A stretch of 64,000 nt of DNA from JAVDCA01 sp035293985 (GCA_035293985.1 DATGLS010000018.1:1-64000); one strand, 5' to 3'. Counted from the first letter of the stretch, positions 1 to 7,565 are shown. Notes: generated by a model from the sequence alone, not told the origin. Program-made: numbers and translations.

Positions 1-37
1 GAGCCAGAAGAGGCCGCGTCACCCGGGCGAGATCATG

Positions 38-127
38 CCGGAATGGTGGGCGAGATCGTCTCGGAACAGGTGGGCGACTTCAAATCGGAATGGTGGGCGA
101 GATCATCTCGGAATGCTGGGCGAGATC
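38..127. repeat. Four ~23-bp tandem repeats, probable IS21-type insertion sequence end
   Basis: Four imperfect copies of a unit resembling TCGGAATGGTGGGCGAGATC start near 38, 61, 85 and 108, so the period is 23-24 bases. Multiple short subterminal repeats are known at IS21-family ends. No transposase is visible because the window starts here. The array abuts and truncates the gene at 80-445, which supports an element boundary close to position 128. The IS21 assignment is an inference from the repeat pattern only. Confidence 0.5.
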
Positions 128-445
128 GAGCGGAATCCGCAAGCTGGATCTCATGACGACGTAAGAGTCGATGAACATGACGAACAGCGGGACAAAGATC
201 GAAATGGCTGCGATGTCGGGCCGGAATTGGGAAAAGGACGCGAAGACCTCGTGCCCGACGGCGACAAAGAGCAGTGCCTGATAAATGAACGTGAGCAGCA
301 TCAGCTCGCCCAACGCACGCACGTTGTCGTGGTCCTGCTGTGGGCAGCGCGAAAGCCTATCGGCGTCGACTCCGGTCAATTTCATCCAGAGCTTCATCAG
401 CCATCCGAAAGTGGACGGAGGCGCCCGAGGTGTTGAGGCGTCCAT
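80..445 (-). pseudogene. Truncated DUF4407-like membrane protein
   Basis: The reading frame starts at ATG 445 behind a GAGGGG ribosome site. It shows the N-terminal pattern of DUF4407 proteins: a GVDADRLSRCP segment near residues 26-36, followed by two hydrophobic segments and a FIDSYVVM turn. Full-length DUF4407 proteins are several hundred residues. Here gene-like sequence ends near base 128, and the last ~15 codons are translated from the tandem repeats at 38-127, so the 3' part appears to have been removed by an insertion. It starts only 11 bases after the HTH gene at 457-726 on the same strand and was probably the last gene of that operon. The family assignment rests on residual motif similarity and is moderate. 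Confidence 0.5.
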
Positions 446-456
446 GTTGAGACCCC

Positions 457-726
457 TCACCGCATCTCAGAGCTAGACCGCATCTTCGCGGCCGCTTCAT
501 TTGATGGACTGGGAAGGTTCCGACCACGATTTTCCAAGGATTCAATCCAGCGAAAGAGAACACTTCTCCGTAGGGCGAGTTGTCCACCCAGGTGAAAAAT
601 CGGAATATTCGTCGTGGCAGCCCAATGGTAGATGGTCCGCACGTTCCCATCCTTGAGCATCAATGTCGCGATGTTCGCCGCGCCCAGCACCAAATCTTCG
701 GCTAATTCGACTTCCTGCATTGCCAT
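457..726 (-). CDS. Small excisionase/AlpA-like helix-turn-helix protein (copy 1)
   Basis: This 89-residue protein starts at ATG 726 behind AAGGAGAG; a second ATG lies two codons later. It has the pattern of small excisionase-like DNA-binding proteins: a short acidic start, a GAANIATLML helix, YHWAATTNIPIFHLGG as the recognition region, and LRRSVLFRWIESLENR. It is clearly paralogous to the protein encoded at 2717-2986, which has the same length and the same framework (YxLAxxxxIPVFRLGxxLxARRSVLxxWI). Such proteins act as recombination directionality factors or local repressors; which applies here cannot be read from sequence. It is tightly spaced with the genes at 765-1130 upstream and 80-445 downstream. 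Confidence 0.65.
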   Translation of the reverse strand: MAMQEVELAEDLVLGAANIATLMLKDGNVRTIYHWAATTNIPIFHLGGQLALRRSVLFRWIESLENRGRNLPSPSNEAAAKMRSSSEMR

Positions 727-764
727 TGCTGCTCTCCTTCGATGACACTTCCCAAGGCCGAGTG

Positions 765-1130
765 CTACCGAGCAAGCGGCGCACTTTCCGCAAAGAGGCG
801 CGCCGCTGAAGTGGCCGCGACTTCGTAGGCTTCTTCCCTGGTTCGCGCTGTTAAGATTGGACAGTAGCGGGGGGTCATGATCATGCCGCCGACTTCGCGC
901 ATGAAGACCACCTTGATCAGGTATTCCCAGCCCGCCAGATGCACATGCGCGCACCAAAAGGCGCGGCGCTCTCCTTCGGTGTAGCCTGTGATCGCGAAGT
1001 GTAAGAGACGAGCCGCTTCGCTGGGGTCGCCAGGCCGAATCCTTGATTTCGCCAAGAGGGGTCCTCCGTCAGGCGCCCGATTCTGGTAGGCCAAGAGTTC
1101 CGCGGACGTCATGGCCTTAAATATGTACAT
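765..1130 (-). CDS. Hypothetical protein, unknown family
   Basis: I do not recognise this protein. Three starts are possible: TTG 1160, ATG 1130 and ATG 1112. The last has an AAGG element 5-6 bases upstream, so the true product may be six residues shorter than annotated. The product is about 121 residues, soluble, with a central aromatic segment (FWCAHVHLAGWEYLIKVVF) and a C-terminal alanine-rich helix, and no signal peptide or transmembrane segment. It lies 34 bases after the TPR gene and 38 bases before the HTH gene at 457-726, all on the minus strand, so co-transcription is likely. No catalytic motif is visible. Confidence 0.5.
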   Translation of the reverse strand: MYIFKAMTSAELLAYQNRAPDGGPLLAKSRIRPGDPSEAARLLHFAITGYTEGERRAFWCAHVHLAGWEYLIKVVFMREVGGMIMTPRYCPILTARTREEAYEVAATSAARLFAESAPLAR

Positions 1131-1164
1131 ATCGCAACGTACTGATTTAATCAACCGCAAAAAT

Positions 1165-2613
1165 TCATGGTTCCGCCTTTGCCAATCCTGCCCGGCGGAG
1201 CTGTTGCCTGCGTCTCTCGGCTATGACTTGTTCGGAGGGCATGTAGATATCGCGTGGCAACTTTGCCCGCATTTCATACTGGATGATCCTGTCGTACAGC
1301 CCGCGGTCCTTCGTGAATATATAAGTGCGTACGTCTTGTCTCTCGGCGGGCGTCTTCCCCTTTAGAGCTGGGCCATAGACATCCCGGACGAACGAGACGA
1401 ACTCGTCATCGTACTTTGCGCCTTTGGGGGGGCGGCCTTTCGGCCGCGGTTTCCATTTCCGCGAAGGCGTCTCTGGCAATCCTAAAAGTGCCCATCTCGA
1501 TTCACGATCCAACTCTAAGGTCGCTAGCGTTTCGGTTCCCCTAGCTACTCCCATTTTCTTGTTTTTGGTACGTCCCTCACGCTCATTTAACTTGGCGATT
1601 CTAGGCATTCGTTCGAAAATATCAATAAATTCCTTGAATAGTGCCAAGCTAGACAATAGTTGTCGACGATTTCCCGCACCAGAGTTCTTAAGATAATACG
1701 TCAAAACGGCTTCAAACAGCGGTCGATATTCAACAGGATTAAGATACGCAGCGCGCGTCATATCGATTAAATAGTATAAGATTTCATTTTTCTTTTGCCA
1801 CGCCTGAGCTCGCGTCCAAAATGGATCGGCATCAGCTGGGTCAAGCTGGGCTGCCCTGCTAAGGTCGGAGATTGCAAGATCGACCTCATCCTTGTCGAGA
1901 TATGTAGCTCCGCGATTGTAAAATGCAGCAGATGACTTAGGATCAAGCTCAATTGCCCTTGTAAAATCGGCAATCGCACTATCGGGGTCGTCAATTTTTA
2001 GATATGAGCTTCCTCGGTTGTAAAATGCATGCGCCGAAGGCTTCAGTTCGATCGATCTACTGTAATCAGAGATCGATAATTCGATCTGTCCCTCGGCTCC
2101 GCGCGCGACACCACGGTTGTAAAAGGCCTCCCATGCGGCGGGATCCCCTTCGTATAGCCGAATGGCCTCATTGAGGTCTTGTATGGCCGATTGATACGCG
2201 CCCCACATTCCGTAAGCAGCGCCCCGATTGGCGTAAATAGAGCCATCCAGTGGATTTAATTGGATTGAGTGGCTGAAATCATCAATTGCGGATTCGAAAT
2301 CGCCTTTTTTTAGGTAAGCGCAACCGCGAGTATTGAACGCTTCCGCAAGGTCCGGCTCTAGCTCGGTCGCCTTTTCTAGGTCCGCTATCGCTTGATCAAA
2401 TTCATTCTTCTCGAAATACGAGCGGGCTCTATTATAGCGGGCAAGCGCATTGTTTGGATTGATTTGAAGCGCTTCCTCGAAGGTCGCGATTGCGTCTTCG
2501 ATCTGTCCCTTTTTTGCATGCTCTACACCACTGTTGAGCAGTCGATCCAGGAAGGTAGGATCGGCCAACCACGGCGATGGGGAGACTGCCAGATTTAGAG
2601 TTACCTGGGGCAT
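1165..2613 (-). CDS. Tetratricopeptide-repeat protein
   Basis: The 482-residue protein has about eight consecutive 34-residue TPR units between residues ~25 and ~300, recognisable by repeated Y-N-R-G / A-I-x-D-x-x-x-A-I-x-L-x-P patterns. A charged C-terminal region (~340-482) has no recognised fold and contains a lysine/proline-rich segment (KWKPRPKGRPPKG). TPR arrays are protein-protein interaction scaffolds, so a sensor or adaptor role is plausible, but the partner is unknown. Base composition is clearly more AT-rich than in the core genes to the right, consistent with transfer. It is the second gene of a minus-strand run (2986 to 80) that also contains two HTH genes and a truncated membrane gene. 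Confidence 0.75.
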   Translation of the reverse strand: MPQVTLNLAVSPSPWLADPTFLDRLLNSGVEHAKKGQIEDAIATFEEALQINPNNALARYNRARSYFEKNEFDQAIADLEKATELEPDLAEAFNTRGCAYLKKGDFESAIDDFSHSIQLNPLDGSIYANRGAAYGMWGAYQSAIQDLNEAIRLYEGDPAAWEAFYNRGVARGAEGQIELSISDYSRSIELKPSAHAFYNRGSSYLKIDDPDSAIADFTRAIELDPKSSAAFYNRGATYLDKDEVDLAISDLSRAAQLDPADADPFWTRAQAWQKKNEILYYLIDMTRAAYLNPVEYRPLFEAVLTYYLKNSGAGNRRQLLSSLALFKEFIDIFERMPRIAKLNEREGRTKNKKMGVARGTETLATLELDRESRWALLGLPETPSRKWKPRPKGRPPKGAKYDDEFVSFVRDVYGPALKGKTPAERQDVRTYIFTKDRGLYDRIIQYEMRAKLPRDIYMPSEQVIAERRRQQLRRAGLAKAEP

Positions 2614-2716
2614 TACGGCTTTTCACCAGCGACCGAACCGCAGTGCGGCTATGTTCAGATCCGCAGGGGCGGTGAGTTGCGAGCAAGGCCGCACCGAACG
2701 TGGACTTCCGTGGGCA

Positions 2717-2986
2717 TCATTGGCCTCCCTGTTGGTTAGCCGCATTCTGAGAGAGGCCAATCCGATTCTCCTGTGCGGCTATCCAGTTCAGAAGTACCGA
2801 GCGGCGCGCGCACAGCACAGACCCAAGCCGGAAGACCGGTATCCGTGTGCATTCAGCCAGATAGTACACCTTCCTGCGGCTGTTGGTCCCCTTGCCGAAA
2901 ATGAACTCGGCGATTGCATCTGCTCCCCTGAGCAAATCGTCGGCGAGTGGTAATGAAGTATCGTTTGGTACCGTGTGAAGGTCCAT
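2717..2986 (-). CDS. Small excisionase/AlpA-like helix-turn-helix protein (copy 2)
   Basis: The 89-residue protein starts at ATG 2986 behind GGGAGAC. Segments GADAIAEFIFG, RRKVYYLAECTRIPVFRLGS and CARRSVLLNWIAAQENR form the winged/HTH pattern of excisionase-like proteins commonly seen beside integrases of alphaproteobacterial islands. It is paralogous to the protein at 457-726. It is the first gene of the minus-strand run, with 103 bases to the TPR start, and faces the integrase gene at 3346 across a spacer that contains a LexA-type box. A role as directionality factor for that integrase or as regulator of the operon is inferred from position. Confidence 0.7.
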   Translation of the reverse strand: MDLHTVPNDTSLPLADDLLRGADAIAEFIFGKGTNSRRKVYYLAECTRIPVFRLGSVLCARRSVLLNWIAAQENRIGLSQNAANQQGGQ

Positions 2987-3345
2987 GGCTGTCTCCCAAG
3001 CTGCTGTTGATGACCTGGCGCGTCTGCGCCAAGACCTTCCCGCGGCGGCAGATGGGAGTTGCTTGCCTTGAACCCGGCTAGCGCTTGGCCCTAGAGGCCG
3101 AAGCGCTCTGTAATGAGTGGCCTCGCAATCCGTTATGCATGTCCCGTTCGGTGACCCGAGGGAATGTTCCTATTTTGTTCTTTACATGGCCCTGTGTCAA
3201 TTGGTAAGATTCTGGAGTCCCAAACCTTCCCGACGACCACGCCAGATGGAACGGATGGGAATGATTTGTAACGGGGGTGCGGCGGCGCCGTTCTTGCGAT
3301 GGCGCCTCCGGTGTGAGTGCTACGATTTCCCTCGAAGGAGGGCCC
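2987..3345. promoter_or_regulatory. Gene-free divergent spacer with a GTTC-N7-GTTC LexA box at 3166-3180
   Basis: No convincing gene lies in these 359 bases between the HTH gene (minus strand) and the integrase (plus strand). Bases 3166-3180 read GTTC-CTATTTT-GTTC, an exact match to the GTTCN7GTTC LexA operator described for Alphaproteobacteria. The box sits 180 bases from the HTH start and 166 bases from the integrase start. LexA control, and hence SOS induction of one or both flanking units, is inferred from the exact motif. No clear -10/-35 pair could be assigned. Confidence 0.5.
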
Positions 3346-4560
3346 ATGTCGATCCGCAAGCGCAGCTGGAAGAACGCCAACGGCACCGAAACCGTCCGCT
3401 GGACCGCCGACGTCATGGACGCGAACGGCCATCGCGAGCGCCGCCAGTTCGATACTCGCCATGAAGCCGATGTCTTCGCAAACGCGACCAAGAGCAAGAT
3501 GCGCGCCGGGACCTTCCGCGCCGATGCAGCGAAGTTCACGGTCAAGGACGCCGCCGACCAATACCTCACTTATTGCGAGGGGCGCCGCGCTCGTGGCGAG
3601 CGGATGACCCGGCAGAACTACAAGACCATGGAAGGCCACATCCGCAATTACATCTGCCGCGATCCCAAGCGCCATGAAGGCAAGAAGCGTCCCGCCCGGC
3701 TGAAGAAATTCGAGGGCGGTATCGGCAGCATCCGCCTCGCGCAGCTCTCGAGCCGCAGCGTAGGCGACTTCCGAGACAGCTTGCGGAACGCCGGAGTGTC
3801 CGTCGTTACTACCCGCAAGATCCTCAGCACTCTGCAGCAGCTCCTCGCCTATGCGATCCATCGCGACATGGTCGCGATCAATGTCGCGCGCGGCGTGAAG
3901 GTGATTGGCCGCCGCGATGAGGGCGCGCGTAAGATCGTGCCACCTACGAAGGAGGTCATGCGTACCCTGCTCGCCGTTGCTGATAAGGATTTCCACGTGA
4001 AACTTGCGTTTGCCGGCGCGACCGGCGTTCGCGCAGGCGAGCTGCATGCACTGCGCTGGCGCCATCTCGACCTAGCCAAGGGCGAGGTGAAGATCGAGAC
4101 GCGGGTTGATGCCTATGGCGATGAGGATGTGACGAAGACGGCCGCTGGCATGCGAACCATTCCGCTCTCGCAGCCGCTCGTGCTGATGCTGAAGGAGTGG
4201 AAGCTGCGGGCCAAGTTCAAGAAGCCCGATCAGCTCGTGTTTCCAAATAAGCGCGGCTGGTATACCGGCCACGACAACATGATCAAACGCAAATTCCTGC
4301 CGCTGTTCGACGAGCTCGAGAAGCGGCACAAGCAAGATCCGGCGAACAATCCCGAACCGGCGCGGTTCAACTGGCACGCTCTCCGGCACTTTGCGATTTC
4401 GTGCTGGATCGAAGCCGGCCTGAGCCCCAAGACCGTGCAGACCTTTGCCGGCCATAGCAGCCTCCAGGTGACGATGGACCGCTACGGCCATCTGTTTAAA
4501 TCAGACGACCACAAGAAGGCGATGGACGCGATCGCCAATGACGTCTTCGCTGTCCCCTGA
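3346..4560 (+). CDS. Tyrosine recombinase / phage-type integrase
   Basis: This 404-residue site-specific recombinase starts at ATG 3346 directly behind AAGGAGG. An N-terminal AP2-like arm-binding region (residues ~1-60) is followed by a SAM-like core-binding domain (~64-185) and the catalytic domain. The visible catalytic set is R229 (GVRAGELHAL), probable K264, H344 and R347 (HALRH), H370 (AGHSS) and nucleophile Y380 (DRYGH), so the enzyme looks complete. Length is normal for island integrases. It lies 107 bases before an AbiE toxin-antitoxin pair and about 1.85 kb before an initiator tRNA gene. It most likely mobilised an element now embedded in this region, though its own att sites could not be matched with certainty. 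Confidence 0.93.
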   Translation: MSIRKRSWKNANGTETVRWTADVMDANGHRERRQFDTRHEADVFANATKSKMRAGTFRADAAKFTVKDAADQYLTYCEGRRARGERMTRQNYKTMEGHIRNYICRDPKRHEGKKRPARLKKFEGGIGSIRLAQLSSRSVGDFRDSLRNAGVSVVTTRKILSTLQQLLAYAIHRDMVAINVARGVKVIGRRDEGARKIVPPTKEVMRTLLAVADKDFHVKLAFAGATGVRAGELHALRWRHLDLAKGEVKIETRVDAYGDEDVTKTAAGMRTIPLSQPLVLMLKEWKLRAKFKKPDQLVFPNKRGWYTGHDNMIKRKFLPLFDELEKRHKQDPANNPEPARFNWHALRHFAISCWIEAGLSPKTVQTFAGHSSLQVTMDRYGHLFKSDDHKKAMDAIANDVFAVP

Positions 4561-4621
4561 GAGCCGTCGTCATTCCTGAGGTCCATAACTGGTTGAAATA
4601 TCGTCGCAATTTCTGTTCTTC

Positions 4622-4656
4622 TTGTCATCAGTCAGAAAATGAATTATATTTCTGAC
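4622..4656 (+). promoter_or_regulatory. abiE promoter with overlapping inverted-repeat operator
   Basis: TTGTCA (4622-4627) and TATATT (4645-4650) are separated by 17 bases and form a good sigma-70-like promoter. A perfect inverted repeat, GTCAGAAA (4631-4638) and TTTCTGAC (4649-4656) with a 10-base spacer, covers the spacer and -10. AbiEi antitoxins are known to autorepress by binding inverted repeats at their promoter, so this is the likely operator. The predicted transcript starts close to the AGGTG ribosome site, leaving a very short leader. Confidence 0.6.
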
Positions 4657-4667
4657 AGGTGAAAACG

Positions 4668-5267
4668 ATGCCGACCATTGCCGAAAACATCCTGGCCGAG
4701 GCCGAGCGGCTTCCTGAGGGCGCTTTACTGAGCGCCAAGGGCTTGTCGCATCTCGGTAAGCGGGCTGCCGTCGATCAGGCGCTTAAGCGTCTTGAGGAGC
4801 GCAAGCAGTTGCTTCGGCTCTATGCCGGCGCTTACGTCAAGCCCATCAAGACGCGTTTCGGTATACGCGCCCCATCGGCGGAAAAGGTCGTCGAGGCGAT
4901 CGCGGCAACGCGCGCGGAGACCGTCGTTCCGCACGGCGCGGCAGCGGCAAACTCGCTTGGATTGACCACGCAAGTACCCACGAAACTCGTCTATCTCACG
5001 TCGGGTCCGAGCCGCAAAATCAGGCTGGGTGCCCAGGTCGTGGAGATGAAACGCGCGCCTCAGTGGATGCTTCTGCCCTCGCATCGTGCCGCTGGGGAGG
5101 CCGTGCGCGCCCTTGAATGGATGGGCGAGCGTCACGCAGCTGAAGCCCTGACCGTGCTCAAAAAGAAGCTTCCGCCTTCCGCGGTTGACGAGCTCATCGC
5201 TCTTCGGCCAGCGCTACCTGAGTGGATGAGGACGTCCATCAGTCGAACGCTGTTGTCGCATGGCTGA
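4668..5267 (+). CDS. abiEi: AbiEi-type antitoxin / transcriptional repressor
   Basis: This 199-residue protein is the antitoxin half of a type IV AbiE module. The N-terminal ~70 residues form a winged-helix region (GALLSAKGLSHLGKRAAVDQ, then LKRLEERKQLLRLYAGAYV). The C-terminal part has the hydrophobic core typical of AbiEi/DUF6088 proteins (VVPHGAAAANSLGLTTQVP, KLVYLTSG). ATG 4668 is preferred over GTG 4659 because AGGTG lies eight bases before it. Its stop overlaps the start of the toxin gene by eight bases, implying translational coupling. A perfect inverted repeat at the promoter (4631-4656) suggests negative autoregulation. Confidence 0.85.
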   Translation: MPTIAENILAEAERLPEGALLSAKGLSHLGKRAAVDQALKRLEERKQLLRLYAGAYVKPIKTRFGIRAPSAEKVVEAIAATRAETVVPHGAAAANSLGLTTQVPTKLVYLTSGPSRKIRLGAQVVEMKRAPQWMLLPSHRAAGEAVRALEWMGERHAAEALTVLKKKLPPSAVDELIALRPALPEWMRTSISRTLLSHG

Positions 5268-6270
5268 AAATTATCTGACCTTGTCACGCGAGGAGCGCCT
5301 CGCAGCTCTGGGCGTGGCCGCCACGAATTCGGGGCGGGCCATTCATTTGCTCGAGAAGGACGTCTGGGTTGTCTGGGCGCTCGATGCGCTGTTCAAGTCA
5401 GAATTCGGCAAGCACCTGGTCTTCAAGGGCGGCACCTCGCTGTCGAAGGCCTATGGCGTCATTGGCCGCTTCTCGGAAGACATCGACGTCACCTACGACG
5501 TACGCGAGCTGATCCCGGAGCTCGTCGGCGCCGGTGCGCCCATTCCCAAGACCAACAGCCAGGCGAAGAAATGGCGCGACGCGATCGACACGAAGCTCGC
5601 GGAGTGGGTGAGGGACAAGGTGTTGCCCGTCATTACCAAGCACGTCGCGGCTACCGGCGTCGACGTGAAGGTCAGTGCCAAAGGACACAAGATCTATATC
5701 GACTATGATCCGCTTGCGAAAGGCGGGGGCTACGTGGCGCCACGTGTCATGATCGAATTCGGAGCTCGATCGACCGGCGAGCCCTGCGAGGAGCGCTCGA
5801 TCGTATGCGACGCAGCGGAGCACCTTCCGGACCTTCAATTTCCGACGGCGAAGCCTCGCGCCATGCATCCCAAGCGAACATTTTGGGAAAAGGCCACGGC
5901 GATCCACGTCTATTGCCGAGGCGATGAGCGCGACAATCGCTATGCCCGCCATTGGCACGATCTCGTGCGGCTCGACGACGCCGGTTACGCGCAGCAGGCG
6001 TTCGATGACCCCGCACTCGCCAAGGAGGTCGCCGAATTCAAGGGAAAATTCTTCCGAATGAAGGACCGCGATGGCGATTGGATCGATTACGCCAAAGCTG
6101 TCTCAGGCGATCTGCAGCTCGTCCCTGATGCTGACGCGATCAAAGAGCTCGAGGCCGACTACAAGAAGATGGCCGACGACGGCATTCTTCTGGACGACGC
6201 CGAGGATTTCGCCACTCTTATCAAACGTTGTGGAGATCTCGCGCAGCGTGCAAACAGACGAGGTCAATGA
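5260..6270 (+). CDS. abiEii: AbiEii/AbiGii-type nucleotidyltransferase toxin
   Basis: The 336-residue protein belongs to the DUF1814 nucleotidyltransferase-like AbiEii family. Family members transfer nucleotides to targets such as tRNA and arrest growth, with roles in phage abortive infection and island maintenance. Visible motifs are the nucleotide-binding FKGGTSLSKAYG (residues ~55-66), the acidic SEDID (72-76) and the downstream TFWEKATAIHVY segment. It overlaps the antitoxin gene by eight bases (ATGGCTGA). No frameshift or missing motif is seen, so the module appears intact. Position between the integrase and a tRNA gene fits an island stabilisation role. Confidence 0.87.
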   Translation: MAENYLTLSREERLAALGVAATNSGRAIHLLEKDVWVVWALDALFKSEFGKHLVFKGGTSLSKAYGVIGRFSEDIDVTYDVRELIPELVGAGAPIPKTNSQAKKWRDAIDTKLAEWVRDKVLPVITKHVAATGVDVKVSAKGHKIYIDYDPLAKGGGYVAPRVMIEFGARSTGEPCEERSIVCDAAEHLPDLQFPTAKPRAMHPKRTFWEKATAIHVYCRGDERDNRYARHWHDLVRLDDAGYAQQAFDDPALAKEVAEFKGKFFRMKDRDGDWIDYAKAVSGDLQLVPDADAIKELEADYKKMADDGILLDDAEDFATLIKRCGDLAQRANRRGQ

Positions 6271-6404
6271 ACCGGCGATAGTCCTGCATTCACGGTACTC
6301 CAGCCTCTGCTCAACATTGATCTGGCTTTCGCTTTTTCGAATGTGCTATCGTTTCCCATGCACGGCCGCCGCGAAAGCGCCCGCCCGATTGCTTCTCTAA
6401 AGGT

Positions 6405-6481
6405 CGCGGGGTGGAGCAGCCCGGTAGCTCGCAAGGCTCATAACCTTGAGGTCACAGGTTCAAATCCTGTCCCCGCAACCA
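6405..6481 (+). tRNA. Initiator tRNA-fMet (CAT)
   Basis: A full 77-base cloverleaf is present: acceptor strand CGCGGGG pairs with CCCCGCA, leaving the C1:A72 mismatch diagnostic of initiator tRNAs; D stem GAGC/GCTC; anticodon CAT at 6439-6441 inside stem CAAGG/CCTTG; T arm ACAGG-TTCAAAT-CCTGT; encoded CCA at 6479-6481. The anticodon-stem sequence differs from that of the tRNA fragment at 12660-12706, so the two derive from different initiator tRNA genes. It lies 134 bases downstream of the AbiE pair. The 142 bases between it and the minus-strand cluster hold no other recognisable feature. Confidence 0.95.
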
Positions 6482-6623
6482 AATAATGCATAACGCGGGT
6501 AACGTAGCGCGCCCTAAACTAAATTTACCGATAAGCTCCGTACTACAACGTCGGCGCGCCGTCTTAGAGGAAGGAAAATCAACGCAGTAATCTGCGTACC
6601 ACAATCCCATGCAGAGGCCTCCA

Positions 6624-7565
6624 TCACCGCACCTGCTCCACGATCCTACGAACCTTCGCTCCAAGAGAAGTCACCGTCTCTGTCTCATATGAGACGTCGA
6701 GCAGCTCAGTGTTTCCTGGGGACAGCTGGATAGCTAGCTCCTCATGCAGGTCAGTGCCATACCGAATAGTGAGCCTGCCGTCTGGCGAGATTCGGAGTTG
6801 GAGTTTGAAAATGTCACCTTTATGCAAAGGAAGAGGATTCCGAAAGAGGACGCGCGCCCTCGGCCAGAATCCGACGCGGTTTGTTATGGTGATTGAGCTG
6901 TTCAGCTTGCACTCAAACGACGTCATAAATCCGACGACGGTGACATCCTGGTGAAGGCACCACGAATAATTCAGTTCTGGTATATGCTCGTGTCTCCATA
7001 GTGGTGAGAATTCACTGGGCGATACCAACGCCTTCGCGGGAAAGGAGGGTATTGGCGCGCGCGCCAGACAAAGCTTGCTGACAGACCGCCCCGCATGCAC
7101 TAAGGGATGTGCGTCGACCGACATTGCGAGCGGTAAAAAATACGCCCCAGGCGAGTGCCGGTGTAACTCACTAAGGATCATCGAAATCCCCTCTTCGAAT
7201 CCAAAATACCCGATGGTTTCGGAAAATACGATATCAGCAAACTTTAGCTCTTGGACAAACTCTCGGTGAGATCCGCAGAGTACGCCTATCGCTCGCATAG
7301 CCTTGGGATATTCTGGCAGCAGATCTTTCATGATCGAAGTCGGCTCGACGGACTGCTCAACGGCGAGCACGCGGCGAGCACCGAGCTCTGCCGCTATGAA
7401 TGAGAGGACGCCGACCCCTGCTCCAACTTCAGCAACAACGCGGCCCTGAACAAGCGGGCGGAGAGCTTTAGCAAAAGCCAGATATTTTTCGCCGTTACTC
7501 AGCATCATCCCGTGAAAGTTGAGGTCGTTAAAATCCACAAGCGGCCCTACCGTGAATGGGCTCAT
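6624..7565 (-). CDS. Class I SAM methyltransferase resembling protein arginine methyltransferases
   Basis: This 313-residue protein starts at ATG 7565 behind AGGGGG; an upstream in-frame start at 7622 has no ribosome site. Motif I is VAEVGAGVGVLSF (residues 44-56), followed by an acidic ribose-binding residue in VLAVEQS (E70). Residues 111-125 read DIVFSETIGYFGFEE, with E116 and E125 nine residues apart, the spacing of the two glutamates in the PRMT double-E loop (SExMGYxxxxE). No canonical THW motif is seen, and the C-terminal ~160 residues resemble a beta-rich PRMT barrel only loosely. Substrate is unknown: protein arginine, another amidine/guanidine or a small molecule are all possible. 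It is the last gene of the minus-strand cluster starting near 11924. Confidence 0.65.
   Translation of the reverse strand: MSPFTVGPLVDFNDLNFHGMMLSNGEKYLAFAKALRPLVQGRVVAEVGAGVGVLSFIAAELGARRVLAVEQSVEPTSIMKDLLPEYPKAMRAIGVLCGSHREFVQELKFADIVFSETIGYFGFEEGISMILSELHRHSPGAYFLPLAMSVDAHPLVHAGRSVSKLCLARAPIPSFPAKALVSPSEFSPLWRHEHIPELNYSWCLHQDVTVVGFMTSFECKLNSSITITNRVGFWPRARVLFRNPLPLHKGDIFKLQLRISPDGRLTIRYGTDLHEELAIQLSPGNTELLDVSYETETVTSLGAKVRRIVEQVR

Noticed and set aside
38..127. CRISPR or iteron-type origin
   Set aside because: Only four degenerate units without spacers, next to a truncated gene and with no replication gene; an insertion-sequence end explains it better.
3117..3464. A plus-strand frame across the LexA-box spacer into the integrase gene
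   Set aside because: It overlaps the integrase start in another frame, has no ribosome site and resembles no family.
6405..6481. Attachment-site partner of the tRNA fragment at 12660
   Set aside because: Only twelve bases around the anticodon are shared and the anticodon stems are incompatible, so the pair is not a simple attL/attR duplication.
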